Shown in pieces: positions 38,502-49,085 of a DNA stretch of 64,000 nt. The translations under genes were made by a program, and so were the position numbers. The notes under the pieces are model-generated. The model was not told where the DNA came from, ran no database searches, and saw only the letters and a program-made list of their open reading frames with translations. Where the stretch lies: NCBI RefSeq assembly GCF_900111455.1, contig NZ_FOIE01000010.1, positions 1 to 64,000 on the forward strand, given 5' to 3'. This stretch comes from Geodermatophilus poikilotrophus (lineage in GTDB: Bacteria > Actinomycetota > Actinomycetes > Mycobacteriales > Geodermatophilaceae). Position 1 is the stretch's first letter. Every line of letters begins with the position of its first letter.

Positions 38502-39548
38502 GTGGAGCCCGAGGGGCCGAGCCGAGCGCTGGTCATGTCGGACGTCGCAGCTCGGGCCGGCGTCTCCCACCAGACGGTGTCCCGGGTCATCAACGGGCAC
38601 CCCAACGTCGCGCCGCAGACCCGCGAGCGCGTCGAGCGGGCCATCCGCGAGCTGGGCTACCGGCCGAACACCGCCGCGCGGGCCCTGGTCACCGGCTCCA
38701 CGCGGACCATCGGGTTCGTCACGGTGAACATCAACCAGTACGGCCCGGCGCAGACCCTGGTCGGCCTGGAGCGGGCGGCGCGGGCAGCCGGGTACTCACT
38801 GAGCGTCACCGTGCTCGACGAGGCCACCGCCGACGCGATGCGCGACGCCGTCGACCGGTTCGTCGCCCAGTCGGTGGACGCCGTCCTGGCGCTGGCCACC
38901 TACGACGACGCCGTCGAGGCGCTGCACGCGGTGGACGCCCCGCTGCCCCTGGTCACGGTGCAGAGCGGCGGGGCGCTCGAGGAGCCCGCGGTCGGCGTCG
39001 ACCAGGGCGCCGGCGCGCGGCTGGCGACGCGGCACCTGCTCGACCTCGGTCACCGCACCGTCCACCACGTCACCGGCCCGGCCGACTCCGCGGAGGCCCG
39101 CGACCGGGTCGAGGGCTGGCGCGCCGAGCTGACCGCCGCGCGTGCGCCCGTCCCGGTGTGCCTGCACGGCGACTGGTCGCCGTCCTCGGGGTACGAGGCC
39201 GGCCGCCGGCTCGCCGCGCGCAGGCGCGCCGGTGAGGAGGTCACCGCGGTCTTCGTCGCCAACGACCAGATGGCCCTGGGCCTGCTCGCGGCGTTCCACG
39301 AGGAGGGGCTCGAGGCGCCGCGGGACGTCAGCGTCGTCGGCTTCGACGACCTGCCCGAGGCTCCCTACCTGACCCCGCCGCTGACGACGGTCCGGCAGGA
39401 CTTCGCCGAGCTCGGCCACCGTGCCGTGGAGCTCGTGCTGGCCCGGCTGGCCGGCCGCGAGCTGCGCCCGCAGCCGGTCACACCGGTCCTGCTCGTCCGC
39501 TCCAGCACCGGCCCCGTCCCGGCGGTGCGTACACCCGCGGGGGTGTGA
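38502..39548 (+). CDS. LacI family transcriptional regulator (arabinose operons)
   Basis: 348 residues. The LacI headpiece [41 protein letters not shown] is followed by a sugar-binding core ([11 protein letters not shown].., [50 protein letters not shown]). It sits between the transporter and the catabolic genes, each preceded by a TGTTAGCGCTAACA-like operator, so it likely represses both until arabinose or a derivative binds. GTG 38502 has GGGGAGG at 7 bases; GTG 38496 is also in frame. Confidence 0.9.
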   Translation: MEPEGPSRALVMSDVAARAGVSHQTVSRVINGHPNVAPQTRERVERAIRELGYRPNTAARALVTGSTRTIGFVTVNINQYGPAQTLVGLERAARAAGYSLSVTVLDEATADAMRDAVDRFVAQSVDAVLALATYDDAVEALHAVDAPLPLVTVQSGGALEEPAVGVDQGAGARLATRHLLDLGHRTVHHVTGPADSAEARDRVEGWRAELTAARAPVPVCLHGDWSPSSGYEAGRRLAARRRAGEEVTAVFVANDQMALGLLAAFHEEGLEAPRDVSVVGFDDLPEAPYLTPPLTTVRQDFAELGHRAVELVLARLAGRELRPQPVTPVLLVRSSTGPVPAVRTPAGV

Positions 39549-39557
39549 CGCTGTCCT

Positions 39558-39571
39558 TGTTAGCGCTAACA
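39558..39571 (+). promoter_or_regulatory. LacI-type operator TGTTAGCGCTAACA
   Basis: A perfect 14-bp palindrome with the central CG of LacI-family operators, 10 bases after the regulator stop and 84 bases before the kinase start. A near copy lies at 34191-34204. Confidence 0.8.
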
Positions 39572-39654
39572 TCCCCGCGGCGACGCAGCCGTCCGGCCGT
39601 CGTCGGAGCCGCCGGGCGGAGGAGGACCATCCTGGAGCGAGAGGGCCGCGAGAG

Positions 39655-41319
39655 ATGACGACGGATGCCGGCGAGGCGATCACCGGAGGTCGCACGGCCC
39701 TGGGGATCGAGCTGGGATCGACCCGGATCAAGGCAGTGCTCATCGGCCCGGACCACGCTCCGCTCGCGGTCGGCAGCCACGACTGGGAGAACCAGTTCGT
39801 CGAGCGGCGGTGGACGTACTCGCTGGAGGCCGTGTGGGCGGGGGTGCAGCAGAGCTTCGCGGCTCTGGCGGACGACGTGCGGCAACGCCACGGGGTCGAG
39901 CTGTCGACGGTCGGCGCGCTCGGCGTGTCGGCGATGATGCACGGCTACCTGGCGTTCGGCGTCGACGGTGAGCTGCTCACGCCGTTCCGCACCTGGCGCA
40001 ACACGAACACGGGTCGATCAGCCGAGCGGCTCAGCGCGGAGTTCGGCGTCAACATCCCGCACCGGTGGAGCATCGCGCACCTCTACCAGGCGATCCTGGA
40101 CCGCGAGGACCACCTGGGCCGGCTCGACCACCTGACCACCCTGGCCGGCTACGTGCACTGGCAGCTCACCGGCGAGAGGGTCCTCGGCATCGGCGATGCC
40201 AGCGGCGTGTTCCCGATCGACGTCGGCACCGGCGGTTACTCCGCTCCGATGCTGGACCGGTTCGACCAGCTGGCTGCCGAGGCCGGGGTCGAGCTGACAC
40301 TCGCGGACCTGCTGCCCAGGATCGCGTCCGCCGGCCAGCCGGCCGGCGAGCTCACCGAGGCGGGCGCTGAGCTGCTCGACCCGACCGGGCGGCTGCGTCC
40401 CGGCATCCCGCTGTGCCCACCCGAGGGTGACGCGGGCACGGGGATGGTCGCCACCAACTCGGTCGCTCCGCGCACCGGCAACGTCTCGGCCGGGACGAGC
40501 ATCTTCGCCATGGTCGTGCTCGAGCGCGAACTCACCCGGGCGCACCGCGAACTGGACCTCGTGACCACGCCGGCCGGCGACCCGGTGGCGATGGTGCACT
40601 GCAACAACGGGGCCAGTGAGCTGAACGCCTGGGCCGGTCTGTTCACCGAGTTCGCCCGGGCGCTGGATCCCGAGGTGGACCCGTCGGCGGTCTTCGAGAT
40701 CCTGTTCTCCGCCGCGCTCGGTGGTGCCGGCGACGGCGGGGGGATGCTGGCCTACAACTACCTCTCCGGAGAGCCGATCACCGACCTCGAGGAGGGGCGG
40801 CCGCTGTTCGTGCGGTCGCCGGACAGCAGGTTCGACCTCGCCACCTTCATGCGGACGCACCTGTTCGCGTCCCTCGCCACGCTGCGGATCGGCATGGACG
40901 TCCTGCAGAAGGCCGAGGGCGTGCGGCTCGACCGGATGTTCGCGCACGGCGGCCTGTTCCGGACCAAGGGCGTGGCCCAACGCTTCCTGGCCGCCGCGAT
41001 CGACACCCCGGTGTCCGTGGGGGACGTCGCTGCCGAGGGCGGCGCCTGGGGGATCGCCGTCCTGGCTGCGTTCGCCACCCGCCGCTCGCCGGGGCAGGAC
41101 CTGGCCGACTACCTGGACACGACGGTCTTCACCGGCACCAGCCTGCAGACCGCTCAGCCCGAGCCGGCCGACGTCGCCGGCTTCGACGCGTTCATGCAGC
41201 GGTACGTCGCCGGGCTGCCGGTCGAGCGGGCCGCCGTGGACCACGTGGGGATCGGCCACCCGCGGATCGCCGACGCCGAGACCACGACCGCCGCCCGTCC
41301 CGAGGAGCAGCCGGCATGA
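39655..41319 (+). CDS. araB: FGGY-family carbohydrate kinase, probable L-ribulokinase
   Basis: 554 residues. FGGY fold: [16 protein letters not shown] (phosphate 1), [36 protein letters not shown] (adenosine-side Gly-Thr loop) and [25 protein letters not shown]. Usually labelled xylulokinase-like, but the operon with araD and araA makes phosphorylation of L-ribulose the likely reaction. ATG 39655 is preceded by AGGAGGACC further upstream and GCGAGAG close by. Overlaps araD by ATGA. Confidence 0.85.
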   Translation: MTTDAGEAITGGRTALGIELGSTRIKAVLIGPDHAPLAVGSHDWENQFVERRWTYSLEAVWAGVQQSFAALADDVRQRHGVELSTVGALGVSAMMHGYLAFGVDGELLTPFRTWRNTNTGRSAERLSAEFGVNIPHRWSIAHLYQAILDREDHLGRLDHLTTLAGYVHWQLTGERVLGIGDASGVFPIDVGTGGYSAPMLDRFDQLAAEAGVELTLADLLPRIASAGQPAGELTEAGAELLDPTGRLRPGIPLCPPEGDAGTGMVATNSVAPRTGNVSAGTSIFAMVVLERELTRAHRELDLVTTPAGDPVAMVHCNNGASELNAWAGLFTEFARALDPEVDPSAVFEILFSAALGGAGDGGGMLAYNYLSGEPITDLEEGRPLFVRSPDSRFDLATFMRTHLFASLATLRIGMDVLQKAEGVRLDRMFAHGGLFRTKGVAQRFLAAAIDTPVSVGDVAAEGGAWGIAVLAAFATRRSPGQDLADYLDTTVFTGTSLQTAQPEPADVAGFDAFMQRYVAGLPVERAAVDHVGIGHPRIADAETTTAARPEEQPA

Positions 41320-41996
41320 CCACCACCCAGCCCCGCACCGAGCGGGGTACCCATCGCGCGCAGCGGGAGCACGTCGCCGCCCTGCACGCCGAGCTGACCC
41401 GCAACCAGCTGGTCACCTGGACCTCCGGCAACGTCTCCGAGCGGGTGCCCGGCGAGGACCTGTTCGTCATCAAGGGCAGCGGCGTCCTCTACGACGAGCT
41501 GACGTGGGAGGGCATAACCGTCTGCGACCTCGACGGCAACGCCGTCGACGGGGTCAAGCGGCCCTCCAGCGACACCGACGCGCACGCCTACGTCTACCGG
41601 CACATGCCGCAGGTCAACGGGCAGGTGCACACGCACAGCCCGTACGCCACGGCCTGGGCAGCGCGGGCCGAGCCGGTCCCGTGCGTGCTCACCGCGATGG
41701 CCGACGAGTTCGGCGGACCCATCCCGATCGGCCCGTTCGCGCTCATCGGCGACGACTCGATCGGCCGCGGCATCGTCGAGACACTGCGCGACTCGCGCTC
41801 GCCCGCCGTCCTCATGCAGAACCACGGCGTCTTCACGATCGGCCCGTCGGCCAAGGCGGCGGTCAAGGCCGCGGTCATGACCGAGGACGTCGCCCGCACG
41901 GTGCACCTGTCCCGCCAGCTCGGCGAGCCCCTGCCCATCGCGCAGTCGGACATCGACTCGCTGTACGCCCGCTACCAGAACGTCTACGGACAGTGA
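41316..41996 (+). CDS. araD: L-ribulose-5-phosphate 4-epimerase
   Basis: 226-residue class-II aldolase fold. Visible: [63 protein letters not shown] with the zinc HTH, and [11 protein letters not shown] with the third His ligand. Makes xylulose-5-phosphate, which enters the pentose phosphate pathway. Coupled to araB (ATGA overlap). Confidence 0.93.
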   Translation: MTTTQPRTERGTHRAQREHVAALHAELTRNQLVTWTSGNVSERVPGEDLFVIKGSGVLYDELTWEGITVCDLDGNAVDGVKRPSSDTDAHAYVYRHMPQVNGQVHTHSPYATAWAARAEPVPCVLTAMADEFGGPIPIGPFALIGDDSIGRGIVETLRDSRSPAVLMQNHGVFTIGPSAKAAVKAAVMTEDVARTVHLSRQLGEPLPIAQSDIDSLYARYQNVYGQ

Positions 41997-42010
41997 GGAG
42001 AGGTCCCATC

Positions 42011-43519
42011 GTGGTCGCCGACCCCTTCGAGGGGCACGAGGTCTGGTTCCTGACCGGCAGCCAGGGGCTGTACGGCGAGGAGACCCTGCAGCAGGTCGCC
42101 GAGCAGTCGCAGCGGGTCGCCGCGGCGCTCGACGAGGCCGCCGAGGTGCCCGTCCGGGTGGTGTGGAAGCCGGTGCTCACCGACGCCGCCGCCATCCGGC
42201 GGGCCATGGGCGAGGCCAACGAGGACCCGGCCTGCGTCGGCGTCGTCACCTGGATGCACACCTTCTCGCCCGCGAAGATGTGGATCAGCGGGCTGGACGC
42301 GCTGCGCAAGCCGCTGCTGCACCTGCACACCCAGGCCGACGCCGCCCTGCCGTGGGCGACGATCGACATGGACTTCATGAACCTCAACCAGGCCGCGCAC
42401 GGCGACCGGGAGTACGGGTTCGTGCTGACCCGGCTGCGGATGCCGCGGACGACGGTCGCCGGCCACGTGTCCAACCCGCGGGTGCGCTCGCGGGTCGGCT
42501 CGTGGGCGCGGGCGGCCACGGCGGCGGCCGCGGCCCGGTCGCTGCGGCTGGCCCGCTTCGGGGACAACATGCGCGACGTCGCGGTGACCGAGGGGGACAA
42601 GGTCGAGGCCGAGATCCGCTTCGGCATGTCGGTGAACACCTGGGGCGTCAACGACCTCGTCGCCGTGGTGGACGCCGTGGACGACAAGGCCGTCGACGCC
42701 CTCGTCGAGGAGTACGGCGACCTGTACGAGTTCGCCGACGGCGCCCGCCCGGGCGGGCCGCAGCACGAGGCGGTGCGCTACCAGGCCCGCATCGAGGCGG
42801 CGCTGCGCAGCTTCCTGGAGGACGGCGGGTTCACGGCGTTCACCACGAACTTCGAGGACCTCGGCGGGCTGCGCCAGCTCCCCGGGCTCGCCGTCCAGCG
42901 GCTGATGGCCGACGGCTACGGCTTCGGTGGCGAGGGCGACTGGAAGACCGCGGCGCTGCTGCGCACCCTCAAGGTGGCCGCGGCCGGGCTGCCCGGAGGC
43001 ACCTCGTTCATGGAGGACTACACCTACGACCTCGCCGGGACGCCGAAGATCCTCGGTGCCCACATGCTGGAGGTCTGCCCCACCATCGCGGGCGACCGGC
43101 CGCGGGTGGAGGTGCACCCGCTTGCCATCGGCGGCCGCGAGGACCCGGCACGGCTGGTGTTCACCGCGGCGCCGGGCGAGGGCGTCGTCGTCGGCTGGTG
43201 CGACCTGGGCGACCGCTTCCGTTGGGTGGCCAACGAGGTCGACGTCGTGGAGCCCGACGAGCCGTTGCCCAACCTGCCGGTGGCCCGTGCGGTGTGGCAG
43301 CCGCGGCCGGACTTCGAGACGGCGACCGAGGGCTGGCTGACCGCGGGCGGGCCGCACCACACGGTGCTGTCGACCGCGGTCGGCGCCGACGAGCTCACCG
43401 ACCTGGCCGAGGTCTTCGCGACAGAGCTGGTGCTCATCGACGCCGACACCACGCGGCGTTCGCTGGCGAAGGAGCTGCGCTGGGGCGCGGCCTACCACCG
43501 CCTGGCCCAGGGGCTCTAG
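42011..43519 (+). CDS. araA: L-arabinose isomerase
   Basis: Converts L-arabinose to L-ribulose. 502 residues, the family length: [33 protein letters not shown], the metal-site Glu in [40 protein letters not shown] (both conserved Glu), [12 protein letters not shown] and metal His in [16 protein letters not shown] 42011 lies 14 bases after araD with GGAGAGG upstream. Last gene of the araBDA operon; two hairpins follow. Confidence 0.95.
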   Translation: MVADPFEGHEVWFLTGSQGLYGEETLQQVAEQSQRVAAALDEAAEVPVRVVWKPVLTDAAAIRRAMGEANEDPACVGVVTWMHTFSPAKMWISGLDALRKPLLHLHTQADAALPWATIDMDFMNLNQAAHGDREYGFVLTRLRMPRTTVAGHVSNPRVRSRVGSWARAATAAAAARSLRLARFGDNMRDVAVTEGDKVEAEIRFGMSVNTWGVNDLVAVVDAVDDKAVDALVEEYGDLYEFADGARPGGPQHEAVRYQARIEAALRSFLEDGGFTAFTTNFEDLGGLRQLPGLAVQRLMADGYGFGGEGDWKTAALLRTLKVAAAGLPGGTSFMEDYTYDLAGTPKILGAHMLEVCPTIAGDRPRVEVHPLAIGGREDPARLVFTAAPGEGVVVGWCDLGDRFRWVANEVDVVEPDEPLPNLPVARAVWQPRPDFETATEGWLTAGGPHHTVLSTAVGADELTDLAEVFATELVLIDADTTRRSLAKELRWGAAYHRLAQGL

Positions 43520-43520
43520 C

Positions 43521-43580
43521 GGGAGGACCCTCTGCCCCCGCCGCTCGCAGGCTCGTGGCGGGACCCTGCAGAAGGGCCGC
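43521..43580. terminator. hairpin-family element after araA
   Basis: GGACCCTCTGCCCCCGCCGCTCGCAGGCTCGTGGCGGGACCCTGCAG.. with arms CCCTCTGC/GCAGAAGGG and inner CCGCC/GGCGG, directly after the araA stop. It belongs to the recurrent family. Confidence 0.6.
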
Positions 43581-43591
43581 CGACCTGCGGG

Positions 43592-43631
43592 GAGTCGTGC
43601 TCTGCCCACCGTGGTGGGCAGAGCACGACTC
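43592..43631. terminator. perfect 19-bp bidirectional hairpin
   Basis: GAGTCGTGCTCTGCCCACC and its exact complement around GT, between the convergent araA and arcA genes. With the preceding element it gives a double terminator. Confidence 0.75.
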
Positions 43632-43666
43632 TGCACGGGTGGACCCCTGCGGTCCGTGAGGTCCGG

Positions 43667-44890
43667 TCAGAGCGGGTCGCGGCGGACGGGGCAGGACATG
43701 CACCTCGGCCCTCCGCGGCCGCTGCCGAGCTCGGAGCCGGAGATCCGCACGACCTCGATGCCGGCCGCCTCGAGCGCGGCGTTGGTGACGGTGTTGCGCT
43801 CGTAGGCCACCGCCAGCCGCGGGGCCAGCGCGAGGGTGTTGTTGCCGTCGTCCCACTGCTCGCGCTCGGCGGTCACCGGGTCCAGGCCGGTGTCGATCAC
43901 CCGCAGCCGGTCGATGCCCATCGCGGCGGCCGCGGCCTCGAGGAACGGCGCCGGGCCGCGGACGACGAGGTCGGTGGTGTCGTCGTCGTCCGGCGTCACA
44001 TCGGCGGTGACCGTCCAGGCCACCAGCGAGGAGGCGACGGCGGGGTACACGACCATGGCGTCGACGTCGACCATCGTGGCGATGGTGTCCAGGTGCATGG
44101 TCGCCCGCTGCTGGGCGATCGGGACGACGAGCACCGTGTGCGCCAGGCCGCGGGCGAACACCCGCCGGGCCAGCCGCTCCGCGCCGCCGGGCGTGGTCCG
44201 CTCGCCGACGCCGACCGCGACCACGCCGGGCGCCAGCAGCAGCACGTCACCGCCCTCGAGGTGCTCCAGCGAGGCGTCGTAGAGCTGCTCGGCGCCGGCG
44301 AAGCGCGGGTGGTGGGCGTAGACCGCGGCGGTGATCGTGCTCTCCCGGTGCCGCGCCGGCATCGCCAGCGAGGTCACCGCGACCTGGTCGCCCACCCACA
44401 CCGACGAGTCGCGGGTGAACAGCAGGTTGGGCAGCGGGGGGACGACGAAGTCGCCGCGGGCCATGAGCTCCCAGGACAGGCCGCGGGCGCCGGGCAGCTC
44501 GTCGTGTGCCACCCCGGCCACCAGCGCGCGGGCTAGGTCCTCGGGGGAGAGGTCGGCCAGGTGCGCGGCGGCGGTGCGCTTGAGCGTCGCGCCCAGCCGC
44601 GGGTCGTCGACGGCGGCCGTGATCAGTTCCGCGCGGGCTGCGGGGTCGGCGAGGACCTCGGCCAGCAGCCGGTCGAGGTACAGCACCTCCACGCCGCGGC
44701 TGCCGAGCTCGGCGGCGAAGGCGTCGTGCTCCTCCTGCGCCCGGCGCACCCACGGGACGCCGTCGAAGAGCAGCTGGTCGTTGTTGCGGGGCGTGAGCCG
44801 GCGCAGCTCGGCTCCCGGCCGGTGCAGCAGCACGGTCCGCAGCGGCCCGACCTCGCTGGTGGCGCCTCGGACGGCGGCGGGTGCGATCAT
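43667..44890 (-). CDS. arcA: arginine deiminase
   Basis: Hydrolyses arginine to citrulline and ammonia. 407 residues with the guanidino-modifying fold motifs: [52 protein letters not shown] (catalytic His), [11 protein letters not shown] and the C-terminal nucleophile Cys in [15 protein letters not shown] 44890 is 6 bases after CAGCCT, a possible leaderless start. No arcB/arcC/arcD neighbours are in the window, so it is a lone deiminase. Divergent from the SDR gene. Confidence 0.92.
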   Translation of the reverse strand: MIAPAAVRGATSEVGPLRTVLLHRPGAELRRLTPRNNDQLLFDGVPWVRRAQEEHDAFAAELGSRGVEVLYLDRLLAEVLADPAARAELITAAVDDPRLGATLKRTAAAHLADLSPEDLARALVAGVAHDELPGARGLSWELMARGDFVVPPLPNLLFTRDSSVWVGDQVAVTSLAMPARHRESTITAAVYAHHPRFAGAEQLYDASLEHLEGGDVLLLAPGVVAVGVGERTTPGGAERLARRVFARGLAHTVLVVPIAQQRATMHLDTIATMVDVDAMVVYPAVASSLVAWTVTADVTPDDDDTTDLVVRGPAPFLEAAAAAMGIDRLRVIDTGLDPVTAEREQWDDGNNTLALAPRLAVAYERNTVTNAALEAAGIEVVRISGSELGSGRGGPRCMSCPVRRDPL

Positions 44891-44983
44891 GCGCCGAGGC
44901 TGGCACACGAGGTGTCCCGGTCGCTGGATACGGTGCTCCGGCCGGGGGCCGACGACGTCCCCACGACGTCGAGGAGACAGCCC

Positions 44984-45751
44984 GTGCACCTGTTCGACCT
45001 CACCGGGAAGGTCGCCGTCGTCACCGGCGGCACCCGCGGCATCGGCCTGATGATGGCCCGCGGGCTGCTGCAGGCCGGCGCGTCGGTCTACATCAGCTCC
45101 CGCAAGGCCGAGGCCGGCGAGCAGGCCGTCGCGGAGCTGTCGCGGTTCGGCACGGTCGAGTCGATCCCGGCGGACGTCTCCACCGAGGCCGAGTGCCTCC
45201 GGTTGGCCGCGGAGGTGGGCCGCCGCGAGGAGCGGCTGCACGTGCTGGTCAACAACGCCGGCGCCACCTGGGGCGAGCCGTTCGGGACCTTCCCGGCCTC
45301 GGCCTGGGACAAGGTGCTCGACCTCAACCTCAAGGCGCCGTTCTTCCTCACCCGCGCCTTCCTGCCGCTGCTGGAGGCCGCGGGCACCGAGGACGACCCG
45401 GCCCGGGTGGTCAACGTCGGCAGCATCGACGGGCTGCACGCGCCGTCCCTGCCGACCTACTCCTACTCGGCGAGCAAGGCCGGCGTGCACCACCTCACCC
45501 GGGTCCTGGCCAAGGAACTGGGGCCGAAGCGGGTCACGGTGAACGCCGTCGCCCCGGGGCCGTTCGAGTCCAAGATGATGGCCGCCACCCTGGCCGCCCA
45601 CGGCGACGAGATCGCCGCGTCGTCCCCGCTCGGGCGGATCGGCCGGCCCGACGACATGGCCGGCGTCGTCGTGTACCTGGCCAGCCGGGCCGGTGCCTAC
45701 GTCACCGGCGCGGTCATCCCGGTGGACGGCGGCCGCGCCACCACCCTGTGA
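44984..45751 (+). CDS. SDR family oxidoreductase
   Basis: 255 residues, classical short-chain dehydrogenase: cofactor motif [12 protein letters not shown] (residues about 14-25), [11 protein letters not shown], catalytic Ser in [12 protein letters not shown], and Y-x3-K in [13 protein letters not shown] in ISSRKAE suggests NADP preference. GAGGAGA precedes GTG 44984. The substrate is unknown. Coupled by GTGA overlap to a hypothetical gene. Confidence 0.9.
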   Translation: MHLFDLTGKVAVVTGGTRGIGLMMARGLLQAGASVYISSRKAEAGEQAVAELSRFGTVESIPADVSTEAECLRLAAEVGRREERLHVLVNNAGATWGEPFGTFPASAWDKVLDLNLKAPFFLTRAFLPLLEAAGTEDDPARVVNVGSIDGLHAPSLPTYSYSASKAGVHHLTRVLAKELGPKRVTVNAVAPGPFESKMMAATLAAHGDEIAASSPLGRIGRPDDMAGVVVYLASRAGAYVTGAVIPVDGGRATTL

Positions 45752-46362
45752 CGCGGGTGGCCCGGCGGCTGCGGTTCGACGGCTGGATCCTCGGGGCCGG
45801 CACCGCGTCGGGTACCCGCGTCGTCGTCGGGCACTGGCCCCGCTCGCCGCTGGGGCCGCTGTCCGACGTCATGGTGCAGCGACCGGACGGCGCCCGGCTG
45901 TTGCTGGCCCCCACCCGGGATGCCGCGGACTTCGTCGCCGCCACCTACGCCTTCGACGAGGTGCGGCTGGTGCCGGTGGTGGTGCAGCGGCCGGACCCGC
46001 GGACCTGGGCGGTGACGGCCGGCCCGCTGCGGCTGCGGGTCACGACCGGCCGCCGTCCGCCGCTGGGCCGGCTGCTGCGCGCCGTCCCGCCGCCGCTGGC
46101 CCGCACCCCGGTCTGGGTGGGCCTGCTGGACCGGCCGGCGCGGCTGCTGACCGGCCTGCGCACCACCGGCTCGGCCGGCAACGGCCGCACCGAGTGGTAC
46201 GGCGTGCAGGACCTGCACCTGGTCACCGCGCTCGACGCCAGCTGGGACGGCGAGCCGCTGGGCGCGCTGGCCCCGGTGCACCCGCCGGTCACCTTCGGGT
46301 TCGGCTCGGTGCCGCCGCGGCCGAGCCTGGCGCGGGTGACGACGACGGTGCAGCTGCCGTGA
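45748..46362 (+). CDS. conserved hypothetical protein
   Basis: 204 residues starting at the GTG that overlaps the SDR stop. The sequence is ordered-looking ([45 protein letters not shown]..) with a repeated strand pattern and no membrane helix or known catalytic motif. Coupling to the SDR suggests a shared pathway. Family not recognised. Confidence 0.65.
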   Translation: MTRVARRLRFDGWILGAGTASGTRVVVGHWPRSPLGPLSDVMVQRPDGARLLLAPTRDAADFVAATYAFDEVRLVPVVVQRPDPRTWAVTAGPLRLRVTTGRRPPLGRLLRAVPPPLARTPVWVGLLDRPARLLTGLRTTGSAGNGRTEWYGVQDLHLVTALDASWDGEPLGALAPVHPPVTFGFGSVPPRPSLARVTTTVQLP

Positions 46363-46421
46363 GCGGCGTCCGAGCAGCCGTGCGGCTCGCAGTGGTGATC
46401 CGGTGATCGTCGCGGAACGGC

Positions 46422-48116
46422 TCAGTCGGGCAGCAGGACGCCCGGGTTGCAGACGTTCCGCGGGTCGAGCCGCTGCTTGACCGCGCGCAGCACCTCCACG
46501 CCCAGCGGGCCCACCTCGCGCTCCAGCCAGGGACGGTGGTCGGCCCCGACGGCGTGGTGGTGGGTCAGCGTGCCGCCTGCGGACAGCAGCGCGTCGGTCG
46601 CGGCGCGCTTGGCCGAGAGCCACTGCTGGATGGGCAGCGCGTCGTCCCGGTCGGCGAGCACGGTGACGTACAGTGAGGCGCCGGTCGCGTAGACGTGCGA
46701 GACGTGGCTCATCACCAGCGGCCGCTTCCCGCGCCGCCCCAGCGCCTCGCGCAGCGCCCCGCGGACGGCGTCGTGCACGGTGGGCAGCGCGGTCCAGGTG
46801 GCCGCGGTCTCCAGCGTCTCGACCAGCAGTCCGGCGTCCAGCAGGCTGTCGCGGGTGTAGGGCGCGGCGTAGCGGTGCCTGCGCCAGGCCTCTCCGACGC
46901 GCCGGCCCAGCCGCACGGCCCCGGCCCCGCGCAGCACGGAGGCCGCCGCCCGCCGCCGCGCGCGCACCGCCGCCGGCAGCCCCTCCCAGCCGACGACGAG
47001 CAGGCAGCCCGCAGCCCGCCGGCGCAGCCGCAGCGAGCCGCGGAGCAGCGACGCCCCCGCGCGGGAGCCGTCGAGCAGCTCGGCCCGGGTCTCGTCGGGG
47101 TCCGACAGCCGGACGACGTCCGGCAGCAGGTCGTGCCGGGCCATCCGCTGCAGCCCGGCCAGCCCCGCCTCCCATGACCGGAAGGACCAGCCCTCGTAGT
47201 GCCGCGTCCGCGGCTCGGGCCGCACCCGCAGCGTCAGCTCGGTGATGACGCCGAGCGCCCCCTCCGATCCCAGGGCCAGGCCGAGCAGGTCCGGGCCGGC
47301 CGCCGACGCCGGCGGCGACCCGAGCTCGAGCACCCCGGAGGGGGTGGCCAGCGTGAGCCCCGCGACCAGGTCGTCGAAGCGGCCGACGCCGGTGGACGCC
47401 TGGCCCGCCGAGCGGGTGGCCGCGTAGCCGCCCATGGTGGCGAACTCCCAGCTCTGCGGCAGGTGGCCGAGGCTCAGGCCGTGCCGCTCCAGGTGCTCCT
47501 CCAGCGTCGGACCGCGCACGCCCGGCCCGACGGTGACCAGGGACGACGCGACGTCGAGGGCGTGCACCGAGGTCATCCGGCCCAGGTCGACCGAGATCGA
47601 GGGCCGGTCGTCGGCGTCGACGCCCGACAGTCCGCCGACCACGCTCGTGCCGCCGCCGAAGGGGACCGCGACCACGCCGAGCTCGCTGCACAGCGCCAGC
47701 AGGGCGGCGGTCTCCGCGGTGCTGCCGGGCCGGACGACGGCGTCCGGGGCGTCGGAGGCGTCACCCTCCCGCCGACGCAGCAGGTCCAGGTAGCTCTTGC
47801 CGCCGGCGTGCCGCAGCCGCGCCTCCCGGTCGGTGCTCACGTGCTCCTCGCCGAGCAGCTCGGCCAGCCGCAGCCGGCCGTCCTCCGCCAGCCGGGAGGG
47901 CGCCAGCCGGATCTGCGTCACCGGCACCGGTGGGGTGCGCCGCGGGGTCCAGCCCAGCTCGCGGGACAGGTGCCGGCGGGCGGCCTTGGGCAGCACCTCG
48001 GCCAGGTCGGGGAAGGCGGACGCCTCGACCCCACCGGCGTCGCCGTCCTCCGCCCGGGTCCCCGTCGCGTCGCGGGGACCCCACCCCTGGATGGTCAGTT
48101 CCGGCTGCTCGGGCAC
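46422..48116 (-). CDS. FAD-binding oxidase, AGPS (alkyl-DHAP synthase)-like
   Basis: 564 residues. An FAD_binding_4 domain (PDAVVRPGSTAETAALLALCSELGVVAVPFGGGTSVVGG..HLPQSWEFATMGGYAATRSAGQAS) and an FAD-oxidase C domain with GTLTHHHAVGADHRPWL; the HHHxVG stretch is the AGPS-type active-site histidine motif. In eukaryotes AGPS forms ether lipids; bacterial relatives are often of unknown use. GTG 48116 is 6 bases after CAGACT (48128-48123); GTG 48122 is also in frame. No acyltransferase partner is nearby. Confidence 0.85.
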   Translation of the reverse strand: MPEQPELTIQGWGPRDATGTRAEDGDAGGVEASAFPDLAEVLPKAARRHLSRELGWTPRRTPPVPVTQIRLAPSRLAEDGRLRLAELLGEEHVSTDREARLRHAGGKSYLDLLRRREGDASDAPDAVVRPGSTAETAALLALCSELGVVAVPFGGGTSVVGGLSGVDADDRPSISVDLGRMTSVHALDVASSLVTVGPGVRGPTLEEHLERHGLSLGHLPQSWEFATMGGYAATRSAGQASTGVGRFDDLVAGLTLATPSGVLELGSPPASAAGPDLLGLALGSEGALGVITELTLRVRPEPRTRHYEGWSFRSWEAGLAGLQRMARHDLLPDVVRLSDPDETRAELLDGSRAGASLLRGSLRLRRRAAGCLLVVGWEGLPAAVRARRRAAASVLRGAGAVRLGRRVGEAWRRHRYAAPYTRDSLLDAGLLVETLETAATWTALPTVHDAVRGALREALGRRGKRPLVMSHVSHVYATGASLYVTVLADRDDALPIQQWLSAKRAATDALLSAGGTLTHHHAVGADHRPWLEREVGPLGVEVLRAVKQRLDPRNVCNPGVLLPD

Positions 48117-48239
48117 GGCCACAGTCTGCCGGTGCCCGGCCCCCGAGCCCTCGCGGAGCTGTCGGGCGGCGAGATCGCCGATCTCGCCCGGGTCCGCGCC
48201 CGCAACCGGGCCGGACCGCCGAACTCGCCCGGTCCTCCC

Positions 48240-48995
48240 TCAGCCCCCCTGGCGGGCGGCGTTGGCCTGGACGGCGGTGCTCACGTACTGCGCGAGGCCC
48301 GGGGCGACCTGCTCGTAGTGGGCGGTGAACCGCTCGTCCTCGACGTACATCCGGCCCAGGCCGGCGTGCATCTCGGGCGGGCAGTCGTAGAAGTTGCGGC
48401 TGATCTGCTGCCGGTGCTCCTCCGCGACGTCCATCGCCTGCTCGGAGTCCGCGGGGACGCCCGAGTGCAGGGCCTCGGCGAAGCGCCGCTCGACGTCCTC
48501 GCCCTCGGCCTTGACCCGGACCCAGTCCTCCTTGGTGTAGCTGCGGGTGCGCCGCTGGGACTGCGCCCACGCCTCCGTGTCCCCCCAGCGCTCCTCGGCC
48601 TCCGCCTCGTACTCCTCGGGCAGCCAGTCGCCGAACAGCTCGAACCGCTCCTCCGGGGTCAGCGAGATCCCCATGTGCCGTGCCTCCATCTCCTTCTCGA
48701 CGGCCGCGACCATGGCCCGCGTCCGCTCCATCCGGTCGAGCAGCAGCCGGTGCTGCCGGCGCAGGTGCTCGGCCGGGTCGGCGGCGGGGTCGTCGAGCAG
48801 GGTCGCGACCTCCTCGAGGGGGAACCCGAGCTCGCGGTAGACCAGCACCTGGTGCAACCGGTCGAGGTCCGACGGCGCGTACCGCCGGTACCCCGCCGCC
48901 GTCCGGCCGGACGGCGACAGCAGCCCGATCCGGTCGTAGTGGTGCAGCGTGCGCACCGTCACCCCGGCCAGCGCTGCGACCTGACCCACGTTCAC
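48240..48995 (-). CDS. MerR family regulator with TipAS-type ligand domain
   Basis: 251 residues: MerR HTH and coiled coil (VNVGQVAALAGVTVRTLHHYDRIGLLSPSGRTAAGYRRY..LHQVLVYRELGFPLEEVATLLDD) then a TipAS antibiotic-binding domain (RHMGISLTPEERFELFGDW.., CPPEMHAGLGRMYVEDERFTAHYEQVAPGLAQYVSTAV). Proteins of this type sense drugs or peptides and activate their own promoter. GGAGGAG precedes GTG 48995. The promoter has the 19-base MerR spacer. Confidence 0.92.
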   Translation of the reverse strand: MNVGQVAALAGVTVRTLHHYDRIGLLSPSGRTAAGYRRYAPSDLDRLHQVLVYRELGFPLEEVATLLDDPAADPAEHLRRQHRLLLDRMERTRAMVAAVEKEMEARHMGISLTPEERFELFGDWLPEEYEAEAEERWGDTEAWAQSQRRTRSYTKEDWVRVKAEGEDVERRFAEALHSGVPADSEQAMDVAEEHRQQISRNFYDCPPEMHAGLGRMYVEDERFTAHYEQVAPGLAQYVSTAVQANAARQGG

Positions 48996-49020
48996 CGGCT
49001 CCTCCTCCCTGACGGGGACG

Positions 49021-49051
49021 AGTGCACAGCCTGACGTGGCGTCAGGGTCAA
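49021..49051 (-). promoter_or_regulatory. MerR-type promoter with 19-base spacer and operator
   Basis: On the minus strand TTGACC (49051-49046), a 19-base spacer and TGCACT (49026-49021). The spacer carries the palindrome CCTGACG-TGG-CGTCAGG (49030-49046 on the plus strand). The long spacer and embedded dyad are the hallmark of promoters twisted open by MerR regulators. Confidence 0.75.
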
Positions 49052-49085
49052 GCTCGATGCCACCCGGGTGCGGCAGGGTGCCGGC

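Noticed and set aside
39655-41319. Calling the FGGY kinase xylulokinase
   Set aside because: The family pattern allows it, but coupling with araD and araA and the absence of xylose isomerase favour L-ribulokinase.
43667-45601. Arginine deiminase extended upstream to 45601
   Set aside because: The extra residues are antisense to the SDR gene and low-complexity; ATG 44890 matches the family start.
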